A stretch of DNA of 64,000 bases from contig OZ243038.1 in the NCBI GenBank assembly GCA_965212005.1, positions 1,860,001 through 1,924,000 on the forward strand. Reading direction: 5' to 3'. A program made the position numbers and the translations under genes. Position 1 is the stretch's first letter. Every line of letters starts with the position of its first letter. The stretch is from G965212005 sp965212005. Lineage in GTDB: Bacteria > Pseudomonadota > Gammaproteobacteria > Porifericomitales > Porifericomitaceae. The notes below the pieces were generated by a model. It had not been told where the DNA came from. It ran no database searches and worked only from the letters and a program-made list of their open reading frames with translations. Shown here one piece after another: positions 26,800-35,424 of this stretch.

Positions 26800-27491
26800 A
26801 GACAGTATCCGCGGGGGAAACGGCGGGGATGCCTGCAACGAGGGTTCCGTAGGGTAGGCTGAGCCGGGCGCACTCCTATCGGACGGACCTCGGGGATGCC
26901 CTGCGGAAAAGCGGGCAGATGCCAGAGCCTCAAAAGAGCCGGTGCGATCGGTGCCGGCAGAACGAAACCACTGCTCTGCAACGAAGCTAAGCCGTCGGCA
27001 GCTGCGGGACTGGCACAAGGGCTCGCGCCGGTGCCAGTTTGCGTACTATACTTTTCTTGTTTTTTTGAGGTATCTTTAAGGTAAGTGACTGTTATATTGG
27101 AGGAAGATATTACTATACTTTGCTTGTTTTTGAGGGTATCTTTAAGTTTAAGCAGTGGGAAGAGGAGGCCGCCCGTAGTGGCCGCCATCTTGTTGACTGC
27201 ATGGTAAAAAAGCTTTGCGTAATGCCAGGAACGGGGTTTGCAGGCACGTCAGGCCAGAAGGCAAAGCAGGGGAGGAGCATACCCCTGCCCAAAGGAGTGC
27301 CGCGGTGGCAAAATTGACGAACAAGCCAGCAGGGGCGATATCCGCCGTCAGCCTGGCCCGGCGCCGGCATCCGTTGACGGGGCGCGCCCGTTGCGCCGTG
27401 TGTTGCCTGCTGTCCTGCCTGGTGTCGGGCCTACCCGCGTTGACGCCCATCCCCTCGCTGGCCACCGACGTCTACAAGTATCGAGGCGACC
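26800..27491 (+). repeat. Transglycosylase 5' cassette, copy D (with promoter-box duplication)
   Basis: A 692-base copy, longer than the others because of a local duplication at 27044-27150. It ends at TCGAGGCGACC, so the junction reads YKYRGD and not YKYRDD. AAAGGAG and GTG 27305 are intact. No other gene is evident in 26766-27304. Confidence 0.85.
27044..27150 (+). repeat. Tandem duplication of the TATACT promoter-like element
   Basis: The block TACTATACTTT, CTTGTTTTT, GAGG, TATCTTTAAG occurs at about 27044-27082 and again at about 27111-27150, separated by a short AT-rich stretch. The other four cassettes have one copy. TATACT or TATACC is kept in every cassette as a possible -10 box, but I see no good -35 box. 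Confidence 0.65.
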
Positions 27492-28636
27492 ATCAAGGAT
27501 CGATAGCGGATTACGACCAGGCGATAGCCATTAACCCTCAAGATGCCGAGGCATATAACAATCGCGGAGTTAAAAAGCATGCCCAGGGCGACCTTCAGGG
27601 AGCGATAGTGGATTATGACAAGGCGATAGCCATTAACCCTCAATATGCCGAAGCATATTACAATCGCGGAGCTACAAAGGATGCCCTGGGCGACCGTCAA
27701 GGAGCGATAGTGGATTATGACAAGGCGATAGCCATTAACCCTCAATATGCCGAAGCATATTACAATCGCGGAGCTACAAAGGTTGCCCTGCTAGACCCTC
27801 AAGGAGCGCTATCGGATTACGACCAGGCGATAGCCATTAACCCTCAATTTAGCCCGGTATATATCTACCGCAGCGATGCAAAGGGTGCCTTGGGCGACCA
27901 TGAAGGAGTGATATCAGATTACGACCAGATGATAGCCATTAACCCTCAAGATGCTGGGGCATATGTCTCACGCGGCAGGGCAAAGTATGACCAGGGCGAC
28001 CGTGAAGGAGCGCTATCGGATTACGACCAGGCGATAGCCATTGACCCTCAATATGACATTGCATATAGCTGGCGTGGCGATGCAAAGTCTGCCCTGGGCG
28101 ACCATGAAGGAGCGCTATCGGATTACGACCAGGCGATAGCCATTAGCCCTCAATATGCGAAGGCATCTAAGGCAAAGGCATATAAAAGTCGCGGCGATGC
28201 AAAGTCTGCCCTGGGCGACCATGAAGGAGCGCTATCGGATTACGACCAGGCGATAGCCATTAGCCCTCAATATGCGAAGGCATCTAAAGCGAAGGCATAT
28301 AAAAATCGCGGCGATGCAAAGAATGCCCTGAGCGACCATGAAGGAGCGCTATCGGATTACGACGAGGCGATAGCCATTAACCCTCAATATGCGAAGGCAT
28401 ATATCAATCGCGGCGATGCAAAGGATGACTTGGGCGACCGTGAAGGAGCAATGGCGGATTATGACCAAGCGAGAGCCATTTACGACAAGGAGATAGCCAT
28501 TGACCCTCAAGATGCCGAAGCATATAAAAATCGCGGCGATGCCAAGGATGCCCTGGGCGACCGTGAAGGAGCGATGGCGGATTACGACCAGGCAATCGCC
28601 ATTGACCCCTCAATACGCCAGGGCATATCACAATAG
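27305..28636 (+). CDS. Exported TPR protein 4 (about 11 TPRs)
   Basis: A 443-residue protein with the transglycosylase-type signal peptide (residues 1-61, AVCCLLSCLVSGLPALT, DVYKYRGD), then about 11 TPR units. Two consecutive units are 39 residues long because of a KASKAKAY insertion. They form a 117-base tandem repeat (AAAGTCTGCC at 28084 and 28201), so local slippage is still shaping the array. GTG 27305 follows AAAGGAG. It ends SIRQGISQ in the common out-of-frame tail. Predicted exported. The next gene is the true transglycosylase. Confidence 0.8.
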   Translation: MAKLTNKPAGAISAVSLARRRHPLTGRARCAVCCLLSCLVSGLPALTPIPSLATDVYKYRGDHQGSIADYDQAIAINPQDAEAYNNRGVKKHAQGDLQGAIVDYDKAIAINPQYAEAYYNRGATKDALGDRQGAIVDYDKAIAINPQYAEAYYNRGATKVALLDPQGALSDYDQAIAINPQFSPVYIYRSDAKGALGDHEGVISDYDQMIAINPQDAGAYVSRGRAKYDQGDREGALSDYDQAIAIDPQYDIAYSWRGDAKSALGDHEGALSDYDQAIAISPQYAKASKAKAYKSRGDAKSALGDHEGALSDYDQAIAISPQYAKASKAKAYKNRGDAKNALSDHEGALSDYDEAIAINPQYAKAYINRGDAKDDLGDREGAMADYDQARAIYDKEIAIDPQDAEAYKNRGDAKDALGDREGAMADYDQAIAIDPSIRQGISQ

Positions 28637-28669
28637 CGGCAATGCAAAGAAAGTCTCCTGGGCTACATA

Positions 28670-29304
28670 AGACAGTATCCGCAGAGGAAACGGCAGGGGC
28701 GGCCTGAAACGAGGGTTCCGTAGGGTAGGCCGGGACGGGCGCACTCCTATCGGACGGGCCCCAGGCCCGGGGCCGCCCGGCTCAAAAGCGGGCAGATGCC
28801 GGGGCCCTCAAAGAGCCAGTGCGACCGGTGTCGGCAGAACGAACCCACTGCTATGCAACGAAGCTAAGCCGCCGGCAAGGCGCGGGACTGGCACCAAGGC
28901 TCATGCAGGCACCAGCTTACGCACTATACTTTGCGTGTTTTTTGAGGTATCTTTAAGGGCAAGCAGCGGGAAGAGGAGGCCGTCCGTAGTGGCCGCCATC
29001 TTGTTGACTGCATGGTAAAAAAAGCTTTGCGTAACGCCAGGAACGGGGTTTGCAAGCACGTCAGGCAAGAAGGACAAGCAGGGGAGGGAGCATACCCCTG
29101 CCCAAAGGAGTGTCGCGGTGGCAAAATCGACGAACAAGCCAGCAGGGGCGGTATCCGCCGTCAGCCCGGCCCGGTGCCGGGACCCGTTGACGGGGCGCGC
29201 CCGTCGCGCCGTGTGCTGCCTGCTGTCTTGCCTGCTGTCGGGCCTGCCCGCGTTGATGCCCATCCCCTCGCTGGCTACCGACGTCTACAAGTATCGGGAC
29301 GACC
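28670..29304 (+). repeat. Transglycosylase 5' cassette, native copy E
   Basis: This is the probable parent of copies A-D, because here the signal peptide continues into the full transglycosylase. It contains the TATACT box at about 28925, AAAGGAG at 29104-29110 and GTG at 29118. Identity with the copies ends at the GACGACC codons, 29298-29304. The spacer 28637-29117 has no other gene. Confidence 0.85.
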
Positions 29305-29855
29305 GGGGACGCACGCTCTTCACCGACCGTAAGAGTAGTGGGCGCTCCCTGCAATACATAGGCAAATGGAGTTGGAAGTCGTGGATGCAGCGGCGTTTCA
29401 ATCCCTACTTGTGCCTGGCGAACCGCGATCGTTTCAACGCGCTGATCGAAGATGCGGCATACCGCCATCATCTGTCCGTGGCGCTCGTGCACTCGGTGAT
29501 CAGCGCTGAATCCTGTTATGACCCCAAGGCCATTTCCAGGGCGGGCGCCGTCGGCTTGATGCAGCTGATGCCTGGGACCGCGCGGCGCTATGGAGTGGAT
29601 GATCGGTACGATCCTGCGCAGAACTTGAACGGGGGCACCCGCTACTTGCGCGATCTTTTGAATATGTTCCGGGGCGATCTGAAGCTGGCTTTGGCGGCGT
29701 ACAACGCCGGGGAGAACGTGGTCATCCGCTACGGGTTCGCGATCCCTCCTTACCCGGAGACGCAGCAGTACGTGGGGAAGGTGCTGCAAAACTACAATCA
29801 AAATCTATCCCGCTTTCCAGAGCGGCGCGCTCAGCCTGCTTCTTCCCGCAGTTAG
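29118..29855 (+). CDS. Lytic murein transglycosylase, SLT family, exported
   Basis: This is a periplasmic enzyme that cleaves peptidoglycan between MurNAc and GlcNAc with formation of the anhydro ring. The 245-residue protein has a signal peptide with likely cleavage after A53. A short DUF4124-like strand (DVYKYRDDRGRTLFTDR) follows, then the SLT domain at about 105-235. The catalytic glutamate is E131 in ISAESCYDP. GAVGLMQLMPGTA, the NLNGGTRYL segment and LALAAYNAGE are all family motifs. GTG 29118 has AAAGGAG 7 bases upstream. Its first 61 codons and ~450 upstream bases have been copied four times into TPR genes 19380-28636. htpG follows after 43 bases. Confidence 0.92.
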   Translation: MAKSTNKPAGAVSAVSPARCRDPLTGRARRAVCCLLSCLLSGLPALMPIPSLATDVYKYRDDRGRTLFTDRKSSGRSLQYIGKWSWKSWMQRRFNPYLCLANRDRFNALIEDAAYRHHLSVALVHSVISAESCYDPKAISRAGAVGLMQLMPGTARRYGVDDRYDPAQNLNGGTRYLRDLLNMFRGDLKLALAAYNAGENVVIRYGFAIPPYPETQQYVGKVLQNYNQNLSRFPERRAQPASSRS

Positions 29856-29898
29856 CTTGCGGGCGGCAACGGATGCACGAATTGCGAAGCAAACGCAG

Positions 29899-31830
29899 GT
29901 GACACAAGCAGCAAAGGGGAAGAAACAACTTTCCACCCGCAAGTTTAAGGCGGAAGTTCAAAAAGTCCTGGCCCTTGTTGTCCGCTCTCTCTACAGCAAT
30001 AAGGAAATCTTTCTGCGCGAGTTGATTTCCAACGCCTCGGACGCGCTGGAAAAACTGCGTTTCGAGGCGTTGCGTGATGCCGACCTGTACGAGAACGACT
30101 CTGATCTGCGGATTGACGTGGAATATAACCGCGAGCGGCGCACTATTTCCGTCAGCGATAACGGCATCGGCATGAGCCTGCAGGAGGCGTCGGATAATTT
30201 GGGCACCATTGCCGGTTCTGGAACGCAAAGGCTGTTGGAATCGTTGCAGGCCGGGGCCGATGAAGGGGCGCAGTTGATTGGCAAGTTCGGCGTGGGGTTT
30301 TATTCATCGTTTATCGTGGCTTCGAAGGTCGAGGTCTTAAGCCGACACGCGGGCGCACTGCGCAGTGAAGGGGTGCACTGGTCTTCCGGCGGCGAGTCCA
30401 GTTACTCGGTCGAGCAGGTGGAACGTCCCAGGCGCGGTACTCGCGTCATCCTGCATTTGCGACCGGAGGAGGACTCGTTCCTGGACGGCAGGTATCTGCG
30501 TGAGATCATCCGAAGATACTCGGATCACATTTCTTTCCCCATTTCCATGGATGCGGAGCCGGACCGGGATGCCGGGGGCACCGAGGGCGACCAGGGCACC
30601 CAGGGCAGCGCCAGTGGAGGCAAGGAAGTCATCAACCAGGCCACCGCGATTTGGACCCGGCGCAGAAAAGACGTCGGCGAGCAGGAATACAACGAGTTCT
30701 ATCGGCACATTTCACATGACCCGGAACCGCCGCTGGCCCATATACACAGCAGGGTGGAAGGAGCATCCGAGTACACTTGCCTGTTGTATATTCCGTCCAA
30801 GGCGCCTTGGCTGCCGTGGGAGCGGCAGCGCCATAGCGGCATCCATCTGTACGTGCGCCGGGTATTTGTCATGGACGGCGCCGAGCAGTTCCTGCCGCCC
30901 TGGCTGCGCTTTGTGCGCGGGGTGGTGGACGCGGATGATCTGCCACTAAACGTCTCCCGCGAGATTTTGCAGGAAAACAGGATCGTCTCGTCGATTCGCA
31001 ATGGTTGTACCCGCAAGGTGCTGGATCGGCTCAGCGACCTGGCTCAAAAGGAGCCGCAGGACTACCTGCGTTTTTGGAAGGAGTTCGGTTATATGCTGCG
31101 CGAGGGTGTGGCAGACCCGTCTGGATTCCGGGACGACCTAATCAAATTGCTGCGGTTTCACTCCACTCATTCCAAGCAGGAGGATGAATTGGTTTCCCTG
31201 GTCGATTACGTAAATCGCATGGGCGCCGATCAGCACGAGATCTATTGTATGGTCGCCGGCAACCTGGGCAGTGCGCGCAACAGCCCGCACCTGGAGATTT
31301 TCCGGGAACGCGGGATCGAGGTGTTGCTGTTTGGGGATGCGGTGGATGAATGGCTGCTCGACCAGGTTGCGGAATACGACGGCAAAAAGCTGCGCATCAT
31401 TACCAGGGGCGAACTGCAGCTTCCCGGCGTGGAACCAGAGGCCGTGCCGGACTCCGCGGAGGAGCAGGAGTGGGTGAAACAGGTTGCCTCGCACTTGGGG
31501 GACCGGGTCGCCTCGGTGCGTTTCTCCCGTCGCCTGCGCGATTCCGCCTCCTGTACCGCCTATGGGGAGCAGCAACTCAGCGGCACCTTGCAGCGCGTGT
31601 TGCGCGCCGGCGGCCACCAGGTTCCGCACAGCCAGCCCATCCTGGAGTTGAATCCGGAGCACCACCTGGTGAGTCGCCTGCGCGAGTTAAAGGACTCCGA
31701 GCAGTTGCGGGACTGGTCCCATGTGCTGCTGGACCAGGCACTGCTGACGGAGGGCTCCATGCCGCCGGACGCGGCTGCGTTCGTGCAGCGCTTAAACCGT
31801 TTGCTGGCAGAGCCTCCGGTCAAGTCTTGA
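29899..31830 (+). CDS. htpG: Chaperone HtpG (bacterial Hsp90)
   Basis: This ATP-dependent chaperone folds and stabilises client proteins in the cytoplasm. From GTG 29899 it has 643 residues, near the usual 620-640. The Bergerat ATP-binding motifs are present: LISNASDALEKLR near 40, DNGIGM near 88, GTIAGSGT near 105 and GKFGVGFYSSF near 130. The middle-domain segment LPLNVSREILQENR is also clear. A longer TTG-initiated frame from 29857 is possible but adds residues beyond the family N terminus. The C-terminal dimerisation region is present. tyrS follows after 58 bases. Confidence 0.95.
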   Translation: MTQAAKGKKQLSTRKFKAEVQKVLALVVRSLYSNKEIFLRELISNASDALEKLRFEALRDADLYENDSDLRIDVEYNRERRTISVSDNGIGMSLQEASDNLGTIAGSGTQRLLESLQAGADEGAQLIGKFGVGFYSSFIVASKVEVLSRHAGALRSEGVHWSSGGESSYSVEQVERPRRGTRVILHLRPEEDSFLDGRYLREIIRRYSDHISFPISMDAEPDRDAGGTEGDQGTQGSASGGKEVINQATAIWTRRRKDVGEQEYNEFYRHISHDPEPPLAHIHSRVEGASEYTCLLYIPSKAPWLPWERQRHSGIHLYVRRVFVMDGAEQFLPPWLRFVRGVVDADDLPLNVSREILQENRIVSSIRNGCTRKVLDRLSDLAQKEPQDYLRFWKEFGYMLREGVADPSGFRDDLIKLLRFHSTHSKQEDELVSLVDYVNRMGADQHEIYCMVAGNLGSARNSPHLEIFRERGIEVLLFGDAVDEWLLDQVAEYDGKKLRIITRGELQLPGVEPEAVPDSAEEQEWVKQVASHLGDRVASVRFSRRLRDSASCTAYGEQQLSGTLQRVLRAGGHQVPHSQPILELNPEHHLVSRLRELKDSEQLRDWSHVLLDQALLTEGSMPPDAAAFVQRLNRLLAEPPVKS

Positions 31831-31888
31831 ACGTCCGATGCCGGTACCGGCGGGCGCGCTGGTGTCCCTGCCGCCGCGCCGCTTGTCG

Positions 31889-33085
31889 ATGAGCGATCCG
31901 GATCTGCGTGAACTGCGCCGCGGCGCCGCTGAGATCATCCCCGAGCCGGAGCTGGCTGAGCGCCTGGAGCGAGGGGAACGTCTGCGGGTGAAAGTCGGCT
32001 TTGACCCGACCGCGCCCGATCTACACCTGGGGCACACGGTGCTGCTGAACAAGATGCGCCAATTTCAGCAGTTGGGGCACGAAGTCATTTTTCTCATCGG
32101 TGATTTTACCGGGATGATCGGGGATCCGAGCGGTAAAGACAGCGTGCGGCGCGTTTTGTCCCGCGAGCAGGTGCAGGCCAATGCCCGCACCTACCAGGAG
32201 CAGGTCTTTAAGATCCTGGACGCCGAGACGACCCGAATCGAATTCAACTCCCGCTGGACGGAAGAGCTCGGCGCCGCCGGGCTGGTCGAGCTGGCATCTC
32301 GCTATACCGTCGCCCGAATGCTGGAACGGGACGATTTTCATCTCCGCCACCGCGCCGGCAAAGCCATCTCGGTGCATGAATTTCTCTATCCCCTGGTGCA
32401 AGGCTACGATTCGGTTGCGTTGCAAGCCGACGTGGAACTGGGCGGCACGGATCAGAAGTTCAATCTCCTGGTGGGCCGGCACTTGCAGCAGACTTTTGGC
32501 CAGCGGCCGCAGATCGTTCTGACCATGCCGCTGCTGGAAGGGCTGGACGGCGTGCGTAAAATGTCCAAGACGTCGGATAACTTCATCGGTCTCACCGAGT
32601 CCCCGGACCAGATGTACGGCAAGCTGATGTCGATCTCTGATGAGTTGATGTGGCGTTATTATCAGTTGCTCAGCTTTCGCACGTTGGATGCGATCGAAAA
32701 ACTGCAGGCGCAAGTGGCGGAGGGGCTCAATCCGCGTGACATAAAGCATGAACTGGCCGGGGAATTGGTGTCCCGGTACCACGACCGCCAGGCGGCAGAG
32801 CAGGCCCGGGCCGCCTTCGTCGCCCGTTTCCAGCAAGGGGAACTGCCCGAAAACATTCCCGAGCACAGGATCAAGGATCGCAAGGAGGGTTGGACGGTGG
32901 CGGGCCTGTTGCGCCAATCCAGGCTGACCGGCAGCGCCGCCGAGGCGGAGCGCATGGTACGGCAGGGTGCGGTGCGCCTGGACGGTGAGCGCCTGGCAGA
33001 CAGCCGGCGGGTGCTGGCGGCCGGCGCGACCTACCTGTTCCAGGTCGGCAAGCGGCGTTTTGCCCGCATCGCCATTGAACCCTGA
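31889..33085 (+). CDS. tyrS: Tyrosyl-tRNA synthetase
   Basis: It charges tRNA-Tyr. The 398-residue protein has the class I signatures HLGH (HIGH-type) near 40 and KMSKT near 230, the substrate segment DFTGMIGDPSGKD near 75, and a C-terminal S4-like RNA-binding domain (about 330-398, AERMVRQGAVRLDGE). ATG 31889 is chosen over the in-frame ATG 31838 because MSDPDLRELRRGAAEI matches the family start. GGTDQKFNLLVGR near 190 supports the TyrZ-like subgroup. Confidence 0.95.
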   Translation: MSDPDLRELRRGAAEIIPEPELAERLERGERLRVKVGFDPTAPDLHLGHTVLLNKMRQFQQLGHEVIFLIGDFTGMIGDPSGKDSVRRVLSREQVQANARTYQEQVFKILDAETTRIEFNSRWTEELGAAGLVELASRYTVARMLERDDFHLRHRAGKAISVHEFLYPLVQGYDSVALQADVELGGTDQKFNLLVGRHLQQTFGQRPQIVLTMPLLEGLDGVRKMSKTSDNFIGLTESPDQMYGKLMSISDELMWRYYQLLSFRTLDAIEKLQAQVAEGLNPRDIKHELAGELVSRYHDRQAAEQARAAFVARFQQGELPENIPEHRIKDRKEGWTVAGLLRQSRLTGSAAEAERMVRQGAVRLDGERLADSRRVLAAGATYLFQVGKRRFARIAIEP

Positions 33086-33272
33086 ACCCTGAACCCCGGG
33101 CTCTGAACTCTTACCGCCAGTGCCGGGAAGCGCTGCACCGCTGCCTCGAAAGCGCCGTGTTTTGTGTTTGCGGCGAGCACTCTGCAGTTATGCGATATTT
33201 CATTGATGGAAAAGGATTTTTAACGGGGCCCGGCAATGCCGGGCAAGCCTTGTGGGGTAAACGGAGGGCGGG

Positions 33273-33301
33273 CGGACAGGACCCCCGGGTCATGCTATAA
33301 T
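33273..33301 (+). promoter_or_regulatory. Sigma70 promoter for ftsH
   Basis: CGGACA (33273-33278), a 17-base spacer and a perfect TATAAT (33296-33301) lie about 50 bases before the ftsH ATG. Just upstream, GCCCGGC and GCCGGGC (33228-33234, 33238-33244) form a 7-base stem without a T-run. Confidence 0.65.
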
Positions 33302-33352
33302 TTCCTATATATAGGCCGCCCAGTTACGCGGCTTGGAATTACGGAGCGTGGG

Positions 33353-35302
33353 ATGGCGAAAAATCTGCTGCTTTGGATCGTAATCGCGATAGTGTTGATG
33401 GCGGTCTTTCATAATTTTGGTTCCCGGGTGCCCTACGTGGAGATCCCGTACTCGCAGTTGATTGCGGACGTAAGGAGCGAACGCATCCGTAGCGTGACCT
33501 TTGAAGGCAACGTCCTGCGCGGCGAGCGCATGGACGGAACGCGGTTCACGACTTTTAGCCCCGAGACCAGCAACAATGCCGTCATTGGCACCTTAATGGA
33601 GCACAGCGTCGAGATTCGCGGGCAGGAGCCGCAGCGTAATTCCCTGTGGGCGCACATGTTGATTTCCTGGTCGCCGATTTTGCTGCTGCTGGCCCTGTTC
33701 ATCTATTTCATGCGCCAGATGCAAAACAGCCTGGGCGGTCGGGGAGGCGCATTCTCCTTCGGCAAGAGCCGCGCCCGCCTGATGGGCGAAGATCAAGTGC
33801 AAATCACTTTCAAAGACGTGGCCGGAGTTGAGGAAGCCAAGGAGGAAGTGATGGAGTTGGTCGAGTTTCTGCGCGACCCGGGCAAATTCCGCAAGCTGGG
33901 CGGCAAGCTCCCGTCCGGCGTGCTGATGGTTGGTTCGCCCGGCACCGGCAAAACCCTGCTGGCAAAGGCGATTGCGGGAGAGGCCAAGGTGCCGTTCTTC
34001 AGCATTTCCGGTTCGGACTTCGTCGAGATGTTTGTCGGGGTAGGCGCCTCGCGAGTGCGCGACATGTTTGAACAAGCGAAAAAGCATGCTCCCTGTATCA
34101 TCTTCATCGACGAGATAGACGCGGTGGGCCGTCACCGTGGAGCCGGCCTGGGTGGCGGGCATGATGAGCGTGAGCAGACGCTCAATCAGCTGCTGGTGGA
34201 GATGGATGGATTCGAGGGGAACGAAGGCGTGATCGTCATTGCCGCCACCAATCGTCCGGACGTGCTGGACCCGGCCCTGCTGCGTCCGGGCCGTTTCGAC
34301 CGGCAGGTGACCGTGCCTCTGCCGGACATTCGCGGTCGGGAGCAAATCATCAAGGTGCATATGCGCAAGGTGTCCCTGGCGGACAACGTGCAACCGTCGA
34401 TTATTGCCCGTGGCACGCCGGGCTTCTCCGGCGCAGATCTTTCCAACCTGGTGAACGAAGCGGCACTGCTGGCGGCCCGGGCGGATAAAACCCGGGTGGA
34501 CATGGAAGACTTCGAGAACGCCAAGGACAAGATTATGATGGGCACTGAGCGCCGCTCGATGGTCATGAGCGAAGAGGAAAAGCGTCTGACTGCCTATCAC
34601 GAGTCCGGGCACGCCATCGTAGGGCTGAAAATGCCCGTGCATGATCCGGTGTACAAGGTGACCATTATTCCGCGGGGCCGCGCCCTGGGCGTAACCACGT
34701 TTTTGCCGGAGACTGACCGCTTGAGTTACAGCAGGGAGTACCTGGAAAGCAGAATATGCAGCTTGTTTGGGGGGCGTATTGCCGAGGAGTTGATCTTTGG
34801 CAAGAAAGCGGTTACCACCGGTGCCAACAACGACATCTACCAGGCCACTAAGCTGGCCCGCGATATGGTGACCAAGTGGGGACTTTCCGATAAGCTGGGC
34901 CCGCTCACTTACAGCGAGGAGGAGGGCGAGGTGTTTCTCGGCCATTCCGTCACCCAGCATAAGCTGATTTCCGACGAGACCGCGCACCTTGTTGACTTGG
35001 AAGTGCGCTCTTTGATTGATCGGAATTACCAGGGCGCTGAACAGATCCTGCGCGAGCAGTTGGACAAGCTGCACAAGATGGCCGATGCGCTGATGAAGTA
35101 TGAGACCATCGACAAGGAGCAGATCAAGCGGATCATGGCGGGTAAAGAGCCCGGCGATCCGGCCGACTGGAGTTCCGACAGCGGCGACCTGGACGCGCCC
35201 GCCGGGCCTTCCACGACTGCGGATACGGATGACGAATCGTCCGGGATAGACAGCGGCACCGCGACGCCGCCATCGGTAAAGGGGCAGGTCGGAACCGCCT
35301 GA
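33353..35302 (+). CDS. ftsH: ATP-dependent zinc metalloprotease FtsH
   Basis: This inner-membrane AAA protease degrades membrane proteins and regulators such as LpxC. From ATG 33353 it has 649 residues, the usual length. There are two membrane segments (residues 4-20 and about 100-120) with a periplasmic loop. The AAA domain has GSPGTGKT; the second position is Ser in place of the usual Pro. Walker B is IIFIDEIDA, followed by the SRH segment LRPGRFDRQV. The zinc site HESGH lies near 415. An in-frame ATG at 33236 precedes the promoter and is rejected. GGAGCGTGGG is the ribosome site. glmM follows after 122 bases with no folP between. Confidence 0.96.
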   Translation: MAKNLLLWIVIAIVLMAVFHNFGSRVPYVEIPYSQLIADVRSERIRSVTFEGNVLRGERMDGTRFTTFSPETSNNAVIGTLMEHSVEIRGQEPQRNSLWAHMLISWSPILLLLALFIYFMRQMQNSLGGRGGAFSFGKSRARLMGEDQVQITFKDVAGVEEAKEEVMELVEFLRDPGKFRKLGGKLPSGVLMVGSPGTGKTLLAKAIAGEAKVPFFSISGSDFVEMFVGVGASRVRDMFEQAKKHAPCIIFIDEIDAVGRHRGAGLGGGHDEREQTLNQLLVEMDGFEGNEGVIVIAATNRPDVLDPALLRPGRFDRQVTVPLPDIRGREQIIKVHMRKVSLADNVQPSIIARGTPGFSGADLSNLVNEAALLAARADKTRVDMEDFENAKDKIMMGTERRSMVMSEEEKRLTAYHESGHAIVGLKMPVHDPVYKVTIIPRGRALGVTTFLPETDRLSYSREYLESRICSLFGGRIAEELIFGKKAVTTGANNDIYQATKLARDMVTKWGLSDKLGPLTYSEEEGEVFLGHSVTQHKLISDETAHLVDLEVRSLIDRNYQGAEQILREQLDKLHKMADALMKYETIDKEQIKRIMAGKEPGDPADWSSDSGDLDAPAGPSTTADTDDESSGIDSGTATPPSVKGQVGTA

Positions 35303-35424
35303 GGGGTGCGTTGTCACCCTTGCGGATGAGCATTAAGCAGGGAACCCGCCGGGTGATCATCGTACCTCGTTGCCGCCGTTGGCGCGGCGCCGGTTTGGCC
35401 GCGAAATAGCACGGGAAGTCTGTC

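Noticed and set aside
16629..28636. Regular DNA repeats resembling a CRISPR array
   Set aside because: The period is 102 bases, translates throughout as TPR, and has no unique spacers.
33236..33352. N-terminal extension of FtsH
   Set aside because: It would begin before the TATAAT promoter box and adds residues ahead of the first membrane helix.
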